Part shown: positions 8,393 through 15,628 of the stretch, piece after piece
How positions within the stretch are numbered: position 1 is the first letter of the stretch
How the letters are laid out: each line of letters opens with the position of its first letter
Source of the DNA: an uncultured Lachnospiraceae bacterium
GTDB taxonomy: Bacteria; Bacillota; Clostridia; Lachnospirales; Lachnospiraceae
Length of the DNA stretch: 39,965 bases
Direction: 5' to 3'
NCBI GenBank assembly: GCA_947570615.1
Contig: CANOVJ010000036.1
Coordinates: forward strand, 1-39,965
The notes under the pieces: model-generated
The model's input: the letters and a program-made list of their open reading frames with translations, nothing else
What the model was told of the DNA's origin: nothing
Databases searched by the model: none
Position numbers and translations under genes: made by a program

Positions 8393-9865
8393 CTACAAAA
8401 CCTTCTGCGCAACCTGCGCCAGCGTCTCCACAATAACGCCCGGGAACAGGCCGAGAGCAACGCAGAGCAGAACAAGAATCAGCACAGGAACCGTCATGAG
8501 CGCACAGGGCTCCCTCTTTACCAGCGCCTTGTAATCGTAATCAGCCCCCGGGAAAAACCCATTAATGGTAAGGGGCAGAAGATATCCGGCGGTTAAGAGC
8601 GCGCTCAAAAGCAGCACCGCAGGCCCCAGCCAGGAAAAGACCGGCATTCCGGAAAAAAGCGCTCCCGTGGCCAGATACCACTTACTGACAAATCCCCCTG
8701 TGGGAGGAATCCCGATCAGTCCCAGGGATGCGATGGTATAGCACCACATCAGAAGAGGCATCTCCTTTCCGATTCCCCGAAGCTGGTCTACCCTGGTTTT
8801 TCCGGTCCGGAATATGATCGCTCCCGCGCACAGGAACAGGGCGGACTTGATAAATCCGTGACAGAGCACATGGAGAAGCCCTCCCGTCAGAGCCTGGGGC
8901 TCCATCACGGCCAGCCCGAAGAGGATGTAGGATACCTGACTGACCGTGGAATAGGCCAGCCGCTTTTTCAGCACCGGCTCCCGGCAGGCCAGCATGGAGC
9001 CCATGAAGACCGTCAGCAGTGCCAGGATCAGCCAGGCGTTCTGCACCCAGCTTCCCCGCAGAAAGGAGACCCCGAAAATGTAGTAGACCACTCTCACCAT
9101 CCCCAAAACCCCCGCCTTTACGATCACGGCGGAGAGCACCGCGGAGGCCGGAGCCGGGGCCACCGGATGGGCGCTGGGCAGCCAGGCATGAAGGGGGAAC
9201 ATTCCCGCCTTTACACCGAAGCCGATCAGCATCAGCATGGCGGCCGCCAGCAGAATCTGGCCGTGCTGCCCCGCGGCAGCGGCGCTGATCACCCCTCCCG
9301 CGCTGAAGGTCAGAGTATTTCCGTAGCTGTCGATGAAGTAGAGCCCAAACAGAGACATATAAGCCCCGCAGAGAGAATAAAACAGGTACTTAAGCCCTGC
9401 CATCACCGCCTCCCTGCTGCCATTGTGGAGCACCATGGGCATGGAGGATAAGGTCAACAGCTCAAAGAACAGGTAGAAGGTAATCAGGTTCCCCGCAAAG
9501 CACAGGGCCAGAAGAACTCCGAACACAATCAGATAAAATCCGTAATAACGCTTCTCATGCTCCTCGTGCTTCATATATTCAAAGGAAAAAAATCCTGCGC
9601 ACAAAAAGACGATCACCGTCATCATGGAAAACAGGATCCCCACCTGATCCACCTTAAACAGCACCGGAAGTCTGTCTGTTAAGTGAAACAGCGTAAGCAT
9701 CCCCCCGCCTGCCGTGCAGACTGCCGCCACCGCCAGAGCGGCCGTCGCAATCAGGGCGGCTGCGACCACCGTAAGCAGGCTTTTTCTGGACTTCATTTCC
9801 CTGGACACCAGAAGACATGCCCCTGCCACTATGGGAAAAAAGACAGATAAAATCATGTAATACAT
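8393..9865 (-). CDS. MrpD/NuoM-like antiporter subunit (copy 2)
   Basis: The 490-residue polytopic antiporter-like subunit has a TM5 glutamate in LFFELLTLSSMP, the lysine region GVKAGMFPLHAWLPSAHP, and HGFIKSALFLCAGA. The start is the ATG giving MYYMILSVFFP, 14 bases after the previous stop and preceded by GAGGAGGTG. The frame is open 34 codons further up, but only as overlap with the preceding gene. Among the four paralogues this one and the 4794-6899 subunit share the HPVAPAPASA motif after the lysine segment, suggesting those two are most closely related. Confidence 0.85.
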   Translation of the reverse strand: MYYMILSVFFPIVAGACLLVSREMKSRKSLLTVVAAALIATAALAVAAVCTAGGGMLTLFHLTDRLPVLFKVDQVGILFSMMTVIVFLCAGFFSFEYMKHEEHEKRYYGFYLIVFGVLLALCFAGNLITFYLFFELLTLSSMPMVLHNGSREAVMAGLKYLFYSLCGAYMSLFGLYFIDSYGNTLTFSAGGVISAAAAGQHGQILLAAAMLMLIGFGVKAGMFPLHAWLPSAHPVAPAPASAVLSAVIVKAGVLGMVRVVYYIFGVSFLRGSWVQNAWLILALLTVFMGSMLACREPVLKKRLAYSTVSQVSYILFGLAVMEPQALTGGLLHVLCHGFIKSALFLCAGAIIFRTGKTRVDQLRGIGKEMPLLMWCYTIASLGLIGIPPTGGFVSKWYLATGALFSGMPVFSWLGPAVLLLSALLTAGYLLPLTINGFFPGADYDYKALVKREPCALMTVPVLILVLLCVALGLFPGVIVETLAQVAQKVL

Positions 9866-9879
9866 AACAGCGCACCTCC

Positions 9880-11373
9880 TCAGGAGAACATGGCAAGGCC
9901 CTGATCGATCAGATCCACAATGGGCTGAGAGCTTACACCCAGAAACACATTCAGTACGATAAAGCACACCAGCGCCGCCGCATAGAGCTTTATATTTCGG
10001 AAGGTAACCCTCTCATAGGGATAATCCTCATAGGGCGTGTAAATGCGGATTACCGTCTTCATAAAGTAAATGGCGTTCAATATGGTGCTGATTCCCAGAA
10101 CAATCAGCGCCGGCAGCATTTTCACCTGATTCTGCACCGCCGCCTGGGCAAACATAAGCTTGCTGATAAAACCCGCAAACAGCGGCACACCCACCATGGA
10201 GAGGGAGCCCATGGTAAAGGCTGCGCCCGCCCATTTATTCCGGTAAGCCGCCCCGGTAAGCCGGATGAACTGCCTGCTCCCGTCGGACACATCGGTCAGA
10301 CCTATGGCCGCGATAAACAGAAGGGACTTGGTGGCCGCATGGGATAGAATGTGGAACACGGCGGCCGTCATTCCCGCCTGCGTCCCCATTCCGATCCCCA
10401 TATAAATATACCCGATCTGGGCCACGGAGGAAAAGGCGATCATTCTCCTGATATCATTCTCCCTGATAGCGCTCAGGGAGCCGAAGATCATTCCCATCAG
10501 CCCGAAAAGGAACAGAATATCGATGATCCGGCTGGAAGCAAATATATCAAATCCGATCACCCTGTAGATGATCTTGAACAGCAGGAATATGTAGCCCTTG
10601 GAAACCAGGCTGGACAAAATGGCGGCCGAGGAAACCGTAGAATACCCGTAGGCGTCCGGCAGCCAGGCGTGAAATGGGAACAGCGCGCTCTTGATGGAAA
10701 GACCCACGGACATCAGCGCGATGGCCACCAGAAGGGGGATCCGGTACTGCTTTATCCCGGAGATCACCTCCACCTGCGCCTTGATATTGCTCATCAGAAG
10801 ATGGCCTGTCAGGTCATAGAGCATACAGATCCCCATGAGCAGAAGGCCGGATCCCAGAAGGCTCATGATCATATAGCGGGCCGCCGCCTCTATGGTTCTC
10901 CCATTCTGCCGGATCATAATCAGTCCGCAGGCGGAAATGGTGTTGATCTCCACAAAGACATAGGCCGTAAACAGATCGTTGGTATAGACAAGGGCAAGCA
11001 GAGACGAGAGCAGCAGATTACAGAGCACATAATACAGGAAGGTTTTCCCCTCCTCCACCTCGTCCGCCAGCTTTTTTACGCCGCCCTCCAGGGACAGAAG
11101 CATGATCACGCAGAAAAACAGCGCCATCAGCGCCTCCAGCACCCCGATCCGGATCTCGTTCCCCCAGGGGGCCGGGAATTTTCCCATTACATATACACAG
11201 GACTCCCCTCTGGCCGCCACCCAGGCAAGCGTACACCCATTCAGAACCAGTTCTGTCACAAGCAGTATCCTGTTCACCCACCGGGCCGCATTCTTCTTAA
11301 GGCCGGAGCTTATGATCCCGGCAAAGAGACACAGCAGGATGGAGACTGCCGGAAAATTCTGTACAAAATCCAT
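9880..11373 (-). CDS. mrpD: MrpD/NuoN-like antiporter subunit (copy 1)
   Basis: The 497-residue antiporter-family membrane protein has TM5 FVEINTISACGL, the lysine segment SIKSALFPFHAWLPDAYGYS and HAATKSLLFIAAIG. It is the classical MrpD/MbhH position: its ATG directly abuts the TAA of mrpC, as usual for the C-D pair. The DAYGYS and VSSAAILSSLVSKGY stretch is typical of MrpD/MbhH proteins. It would form the ion-conducting subunit next to MrpC. Confidence 0.85.
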   Translation of the reverse strand: MDFVQNFPAVSILLCLFAGIISSGLKKNAARWVNRILLVTELVLNGCTLAWVAARGESCVYVMGKFPAPWGNEIRIGVLEALMALFFCVIMLLSLEGGVKKLADEVEEGKTFLYYVLCNLLLSSLLALVYTNDLFTAYVFVEINTISACGLIMIRQNGRTIEAAARYMIMSLLGSGLLLMGICMLYDLTGHLLMSNIKAQVEVISGIKQYRIPLLVAIALMSVGLSIKSALFPFHAWLPDAYGYSTVSSAAILSSLVSKGYIFLLFKIIYRVIGFDIFASSRIIDILFLFGLMGMIFGSLSAIRENDIRRMIAFSSVAQIGYIYMGIGMGTQAGMTAAVFHILSHAATKSLLFIAAIGLTDVSDGSRQFIRLTGAAYRNKWAGAAFTMGSLSMVGVPLFAGFISKLMFAQAAVQNQVKMLPALIVLGISTILNAIYFMKTVIRIYTPYEDYPYERVTFRNIKLYAAALVCFIVLNVFLGVSSQPIVDLIDQGLAMFS

Positions 11374-11748
11374 TTACAGGCCCTCCTTTTTCAGACGGAA
11401 GGAAATCTCGTCCAGATCCAGCGTCTGATAGCGCTGGTACAGACGGATGGTGATGGAGAGCATCAGCGCGCTGACCGATACCGACACAACAATACCGGTG
11501 AGCACCAGCCCGCTGGGAATCGGATTGATGTACGCATCCATGCTCTGGACGCCGTCTGTCACAATGGGCGCGACCCTGCCTGAAATATAGCCTTTCTCCG
11601 CAAGAAACAGGTAGATGGCCGTATCCATAATATTGAGCCCGATGATCTTCTTAATCAGATTATTCTGCAAAAGCAGATTGCCAAATCCGATCCCGAACAG
11701 GATCATGGCCACCGCTTCCCCGTAGTTAGTAAAAAGATTTGCTCCCAT
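11374..11748 (-). CDS. mrpC: MrpC/NuoK-like subunit
   Basis: The 124-residue protein has three transmembrane helices, matching MrpC (about 113 aa) and NuoK. Features include an early glutamate in TM1 (NYGEAVAMILFGIG), LLQNNLIKKIIGLNIMDTA and LVLTGIVVSVSVSALML. The start is the ATG giving MGANLF, preceded by GAGGGGGG and one base after the upstream stop. A 13-codon longer form would overlap the MrpB gene and lacks a ribosome binding site. In Mrp complexes it packs beside MrpD. Confidence 0.88.
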   Translation of the reverse strand: MGANLFTNYGEAVAMILFGIGFGNLLLQNNLIKKIIGLNIMDTAIYLFLAEKGYISGRVAPIVTDGVQSMDAYINPIPSGLVLTGIVVSVSVSALMLSITIRLYQRYQTLDLDEISFRLKKEGL

Positions 11749-11749
11749 T

Positions 11750-12715
11750 CTAAAGCCCCCCTCTCCGAAACAGAGCGTAGAACGCATACATGGTGCAGGC
11801 CACCTCCAGTCCCACGCAGATATCGATGGGAAGGATGATGCCTCCGCTTAAAATATGGCCCGGCTGACCCAGAGGGATATGGTTTTCTATCCCGTTCGCG
11901 CCCGTAATGTAAAAATAAGAACCGATAATTCCATACATACACAGAGCCGTGATCTTGGCGATCTTATAGATATGCTCGTCAAAAAAACGCCGGGTTTTGC
12001 CAAATCCGAAGGCGCTGGCATACAGAATCAGTCCCGCCCCCAGGATCGCCCCGCCGGAGAAGCCGCCGCCGGGGGAGATATGGCCGTTCAGGATAATATA
12101 AATACCAAAGATAAAGATGATGGGACACAGCACAAAGGCTGTCCCCTGCAGGATCTGGTCGTTCTTCGGCTCAAAATGCCGGTCGCCGCTCCCCGCGTCC
12201 AGCTTCTTCAAAATGGCCTCGTCCAGCATCAGCAGGATCATGACGCAGCAGGTGGCGATAAAAAGCACGTTGGTCTCCCCGAAGGTATCAAAGGCCCTGT
12301 AGGTCAGAATCATGCCGGAGACGATATTGACAGCCCCCGTCTCCTGGAGCCCTCGCTCGATGTATCGCTGGGAAACAATATTGTTATCCGGGTTGGACGG
12401 ATTTCCCGTCCTGGGAAGCCAGGAGACCGTATAGAGCAAAATCCCCACAAGAGCAATGCAGAACAGGATCGCCGCCACCACGTATACCCTGTGAAATACC
12501 GCAAGCTTTCTGTTGTGGCTCACATCATATACCTTCTCCCGGATCATCTGCTGCTCGTCCATCCGGTCCAGAATGGTGTCAACCGGCGTCTCCACTCTTT
12601 TCTGAGGTCTGAGCTCTACCTCCCCCAGATAGGGATCCTTACTCCCGGAAAGCCATCTGAAAAAGTGAAAGGCCCCTGTCTTTTCATATTCGTCCTGCGG
12701 CTTAAGCCTGCTCAT
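11750..12715 (-). CDS. mrpB: Fused MbhE-MrpB-like subunit
   Basis: The protein has 321 residues. Residues 1-70 are a charged cytoplasmic extension, and a first helix lies near 75-97. The following segment has QETGAVNIVSGMILTYRAFDTFGE (about 124-147), the hallmark of MbhE-type small subunits. From about 188 to the end is an MrpB/MnhB domain with NGHISPGGGFSGGAI. Mbh-type clusters usually encode E and F (MrpB) separately, while here they are one chain. The start was taken at the ATG giving MSRLKPQDE, which overlaps the upstream gene by 14 bases. The longer open frame is an arginine-rich shadow. It is a membrane part of the antiporter module. Confidence 0.82.
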   Translation of the reverse strand: MSRLKPQDEYEKTGAFHFFRWLSGSKDPYLGEVELRPQKRVETPVDTILDRMDEQQMIREKVYDVSHNRKLAVFHRVYVVAAILFCIALVGILLYTVSWLPRTGNPSNPDNNIVSQRYIERGLQETGAVNIVSGMILTYRAFDTFGETNVLFIATCCVMILLMLDEAILKKLDAGSGDRHFEPKNDQILQGTAFVLCPIIFIFGIYIILNGHISPGGGFSGGAILGAGLILYASAFGFGKTRRFFDEHIYKIAKITALCMYGIIGSYFYITGANGIENHIPLGQPGHILSGGIILPIDICVGLEVACTMYAFYALFRRGGL

Positions 12716-13088
12716 GATCGTCTGCCTCCTTCTCCCTGCTGCGGAAATCCCCCGCGTCCGTCTCACTCTCATAGGGTGTCTGGAAGTTGGCCTCCAGACT
12801 TTCCTCCATGGAAATCGAACCGGTATGATCCTCCCTGTCCCTGTCCTTTTCAATCTGAATCGCGTGAATCTTCTTTAAGGTGGCAAAGAACAGGATACTG
12901 GTGACTCCCGCTCCCACCGCCGCCTCCGTGATTGCCAGATCCGGGGACTGGAGACAGACCCAGATCACAGACATAACCAGGCTGTAGGACATATAGATCA
13001 GCACAGAGTTCAGGAGATTTTTAGAAAAGCTCACCGAGATGGCGCACACGATGAGAAAACCCATGAGTATACATTGAAACAGCGTCAT
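12702..13088 (-). CDS. DUF4040/MbhD-like Mrp subunit
   Basis: The 128-residue protein has three helices in its first 80 residues and a charged Glu/Asp/Arg-rich tail. The helix motif SPDLAITEAAVGAGVTSILF is diagnostic of DUF4040, which corresponds to the C-terminal part of MrpA and to MbhD of membrane-bound hydrogenases. It overlaps mrpG upstream by 4 bases and the MbhE-MrpB gene downstream by 14, so translation is probably coupled. A separate DUF4040 gene is the arrangement of group-2 Mrp and Mbh clusters, not that of a full-length MrpA. Confidence 0.88.
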   Translation of the reverse strand: MTLFQCILMGFLIVCAISVSFSKNLLNSVLIYMSYSLVMSVIWVCLQSPDLAITEAAVGAGVTSILFFATLKKIHAIQIEKDRDREDHTGSISMEESLEANFQTPYESETDAGDFRSREKEADDHEQA

Positions 13089-13480
13089 GCCTCCTGCCCT
13101 CCCGTCTGTTCATCCTCTTTTTCCCTGTTCAGCTCCTTCTCCAGCTCTGCCAGCTCCGCATAGTTCTGGCAGTGGTTTTCCAGATTCTCATTGGTCACTA
13201 CCTCCAGCCTTGCAAGCAGATGCGAAGAAACCGGCGATGCAAACCACAGGAAAATGACGATCAGCATCATCTTAAGGGTGGTAAAATTCAGTCCCGAGAA
13301 GACCATCAGTCCAACCAGAGAAAAGCTGATCCCCAGGGTATCTCCCATAGCCGCGGCGTGCATCCTGTTCAGCACGTACTTCAGATGAAAAACTCCGTAT
13401 AACTCGATCAGAAAGATGATCAGGCCGCACAGCAGAAGCGCTCCCCCCACGATCAGCCTGATCCACTCAAGAATTTCCAT
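13085..13480 (-). CDS. mrpG: MrpG/MnhG-like subunit
   Basis: The 131-residue protein has three helices and the MnhG pattern. A hydrophobic N-terminus is followed by LNRMHAAAMGDTLGISFSLV and then FLWFASPVSSHLLAR. The C-terminal 35 residues are hydrophilic and Glu-rich. An AGGAGA site lies before the ATG, inside the end of mrpF (14-base overlap). It is a small accessory subunit needed for Mrp complex assembly. Confidence 0.88.
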   Translation of the reverse strand: MEILEWIRLIVGGALLLCGLIIFLIELYGVFHLKYVLNRMHAAAMGDTLGISFSLVGLMVFSGLNFTTLKMMLIVIFLWFASPVSSHLLARLEVVTNENLENHCQNYAELAELEKELNREKEDEQTGGQEA

Positions 13481-13874
13481 TCGCGCTCTCTCCTTTCTCC
13501 GGTTCTGTCCCCTGCATCCCCGCCCGGTCCGCTTCGCGGTTATGTCCCTGCGGGTATTTCTGCCGGCGCCTCTGGGCCCGCTCCGCGTAAACGCCCATAT
13601 AAACCATGGATATGACTACCACTGCCAGAAAACTCACCATGGCGTAGATCAGGCAGATATCCACCAGAAAGCCCTCCTTAAGAAGAAGGGAGAGCACGGC
13701 GATCATAACCATGACCATGGTTCCCATCATGTTGACCGCCACAATCCGGTCCGCCACCCTGGGCCCCCGCACCGCGCGGATCAGGCAGACGAACAGCATG
13801 ACCGCCAGAATCACAAGAACAGCTATGTACATATTCCGGTAAATCATTTCCAGTACCGCGGATTTTTCACTCAT
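13467..13874 (-). CDS. mrpF: MrpF/MnhF-like subunit
   Basis: The 135-residue protein has three helices in the first 95 residues, with the MrpF core VRGPRVADRIVAVNMMGTM, followed by a basic, hydrophilic tail. It overlaps mrpE by 4 bases (ATGA type) and mrpG by 14. MrpF is a small membrane subunit of the Mrp complex and is related to MbhB. Confidence 0.88.
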   Translation of the reverse strand: MSEKSAVLEMIYRNMYIAVLVILAVMLFVCLIRAVRGPRVADRIVAVNMMGTMVMVMIAVLSLLLKEGFLVDICLIYAMVSFLAVVVISMVYMGVYAERAQRRRQKYPQGHNREADRAGMQGTEPEKGESANGNS

Positions 13875-14344
13875 CTGTCCTGATCCATCCTTTCCATTTT
13901 TTCAAGCATCGACACAAAGACGGAGCTGTCGATCCCCTCCGCCAGGCTCTTGTCCAGACAGTGAACCATATACTCGTCCCCCTCCTGCAGCACGGTGATC
14001 GTACCGGGCGTGAGCGTGATGGAATTGGCCAGCAGGATCCGGGCAGGCGTGGTCTTAAGGTTCGTCTTAAACCGTACCACGGCGGGCTCGATCTCATACC
14101 GGGAGGATGTGATCATTCGGATTACCGCGAAATTCGCCTTGATAATCTCCTTAATCAGAACAAAGACATACTGCAGGACACGGAACATCTTCTTAAAAAA
14201 GAGGATATCCGTTCGGGGACTGTAACCCAGAAATTTACAGGTAAACCAGTAGATCAGCGCGGAAACTGCCACGCCAAAGGCTGCGATCTCCCAGGTAAAC
14301 TGCCCGTTAAAGATAATCCAGATCAGGAAAAACAGAAAAAACAT
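13871..14344 (-). CDS. mrpE: MrpE/MnhE-like subunit, first gene of Mrp operon
   Basis: The 157-residue MrpE-family protein has two N-terminal helices (about 1-38), the SPRTDILFFKKMFRVLQYV linker, and a cytoplasmic domain ending in the MnhE-type LANSITLTPGTITVL segment with DEYMVHCLDK. It starts the ten-gene run E-F-G-DUF4040-(E/B)-C-D-D-D-A-like. An AAAGGAC ribosome binding site precedes the ATG. Only 54 bases separate it from trxA and no clear promoter lies there, so expression may depend on read-through past the trxA hairpin or on a promoter inside trxA. Confidence 0.88.
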   Translation of the reverse strand: MFFLFFLIWIIFNGQFTWEIAAFGVAVSALIYWFTCKFLGYSPRTDILFFKKMFRVLQYVFVLIKEIIKANFAVIRMITSSRYEIEPAVVRFKTNLKTTPARILLANSITLTPGTITVLQEGDEYMVHCLDKSLAEGIDSSVFVSMLEKMERMDQDR

Positions 14345-14380
14345 TGCGTGTCACGTCCTTTCCTTTCATTTACTCACGCA

Positions 14381-14413
14381 GAAAGAAAACAGGTGGGCTT
14401 ACGCCAACACCTG
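14381..14413 (-). terminator. Terminator overlapping trxA stop codon
   Basis: On minus, CAGGTG (14413-14408) pairs with CACCTG (14395-14390), an inner GGC/GCC pair closes a GTAA tetraloop, and TTTTCTTTC follows. The trxA TAA lies in the loop. It sits between trxA and mrpE and could act as a partial terminator that sets mrp operon level. Confidence 0.7.
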
Positions 14414-14719
14414 CTTTATTTTTGCTTCCAATTCATTTTTAGATATGGCGCCCATAAAAGTTTCTACCGCCTCCCCATCCTTAAAAAAGATAAAGGTTGG
14501 AACAGACATAATTTTAAACTCGTTTACCAGCTTCGGATTCTCATCCGTATTGCATTTGCCGATCCGGCATTTCCCCTCATAGCTCTGTGCGAGCTCCGCC
14601 ACGATCGGGCCCATCATCTTACACGGTCCGCACCACTCGGCGTAAAAGTCCACCAGAACCGGCATGCTGCTCTCCTTCACTTCCGTCCGGAAATTGCTGT
14701 CTGTAATTTTCAGTTCCAT
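14399..14719 (-). CDS. trxA: Thioredoxin
   Basis: The 106-residue protein has the standard thioredoxin size and fold motifs: VLVDFYAEWCGPCKMMGP with redox cysteines C30 and C33, followed by the cis-proline loop MSVPTFIFFKDG. It reduces disulfides of cytoplasmic proteins using thioredoxin reductase, which is not encoded nearby. An AAAGGAG site lies 6 bases before the ATG. The transcript is probably monocistronic, ending at the hairpin that overlaps its stop. Confidence 0.95.
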   Translation of the reverse strand: MELKITDSNFRTEVKESSMPVLVDFYAEWCGPCKMMGPIVAELAQSYEGKCRIGKCNTDENPKLVNEFKIMSVPTFIFFKDGEAVETFMGAISKNELEAKIKQVLA

Positions 14720-14805
14720 ATAATACTCCTTTCCTGATTCAAGTGCAATATAATTTTTTCATTTTTTCACTTTCTTAACAGCCCTTTCGGGAATTGCTTC
14801 TGCCA

Positions 14806-15450
14806 TTAGTGTTGTCTGTTAATCACATATTTATAAATCGGATTTCCCTGTGATGAAAATTTTTCTTCATATTCTGTCGTCACATTGTCCGTTTTCATCT
14901 GCCCGTCATGATGAAGGTCGAAGGTAAGAGCCCGTATCGCCCATCCCGCTCCCGGCAGCTCCCCCAGGGCGAAATCGAACAGCGCCTTATTGTCCGTCTT
15001 GAACTCCAGAACCCCGCCCCTTTTTAATATCCTCTCATATCTTGCCAGAAACTCCGCGGAGGGCAGACGCCGTCTGGCATGCCGCTCCTTTGGCCAGGGG
15101 TCGGAAAAATTCAGGTAGATCCTGTCCACTTCCCCCTCGCCGAACACCTCCGTGATCTCCTCCGCATCCATGCGGATAAAAAGAAGATTGGAGAGGGGCA
15201 GCTCGTCCATCTTCTCCAGTGCGCGCAGAAGAACGCTGGAATACTTTTCAATTCCGATATAATTGACTCCGGGATTCCTGGCGGCCAGCTCATGGATAAA
15301 TTTCCCTTTTCCCATTCCGATCTCGATCCGCAGGGGATGGGCGTTTCCAAACCGCCGCTGCCATCGGCCCCTTAATTTTTCGGGCTCATGCACCACCAGC
15401 GGGCTCTGCGCGATGCGTTCCCTGGATCCTGAAATATTCCTCAGCCTCAT
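14806..15450 (-). CDS. trmB: tRNA (guanine-N7-)-methyltransferase
   Basis: The 214-residue TrmB methylates G46 of tRNAs with SAM. The SAM site is visible in IEIGMGKGKFIHEL, and the family signature NFSDPWPKERHARRRL, which carries tRNA and catalytic contacts, follows near residue 130. The C-terminal TTEYEEKF motif is also typical of TrmB. AAGGA precedes the ATG. It is divergent from the carboxypeptidase gene, and the 178-base intergenic region holds both promoters. A TTTTCA/TAAAAT pair is only a weak candidate for its own promoter. Confidence 0.95.
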   Translation of the reverse strand: MRLRNISGSRERIAQSPLVVHEPEKLRGRWQRRFGNAHPLRIEIGMGKGKFIHELAARNPGVNYIGIEKYSSVLLRALEKMDELPLSNLLFIRMDAEEITEVFGEGEVDRIYLNFSDPWPKERHARRRLPSAEFLARYERILKRGGVLEFKTDNKALFDFALGELPGAGWAIRALTFDLHHDGQMKTDNVTTEYEEKFSSQGNPIYKYVINRQH

Positions 15451-15559
15451 ACAAAATCCTTCGTGAAAAAAATATCGGCCTGTGTTACAATCACCTATTT
15501 TACCTTATTTTCTGTCAAATGAAAAGTACAAATTTAAGGAACCTTTAATGAATTAAGTC

Positions 15560-15588
15560 TTGTCAGGGCCGGAGACAAACTGTAAACT
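15560..15588 (+). promoter_or_regulatory. Candidate promoter of D-Ala-D-Ala carboxypeptidase gene
   Basis: TTGTCA (15560-15565) and TAAACT (15583-15588) are spaced by 17 bases, ending 40 bases before the ATG at 15629. Each box deviates by one or two bases from consensus. Confidence 0.4.
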
Positions 15589-15628
15589 GATAGTGTTACG
15601 ATATTCACCGGATCTGTAAGGAGTTTTT

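Noticed and set aside
10351-11583. Long plus-strand ORF (410 codons)
   Set aside because: It is fully antisense to mrpD and mrpC, which have clear family motifs; its composition is His/Gln/Gly-rich shadow.
4794-14344. Respiratory complex I or hydrogenase operon
   Set aside because: Only NuoL/M/N/K-like and Mrp subunits are present; no NuoB, C, D, H, I or hydrogenase large/small subunits occur in the window.
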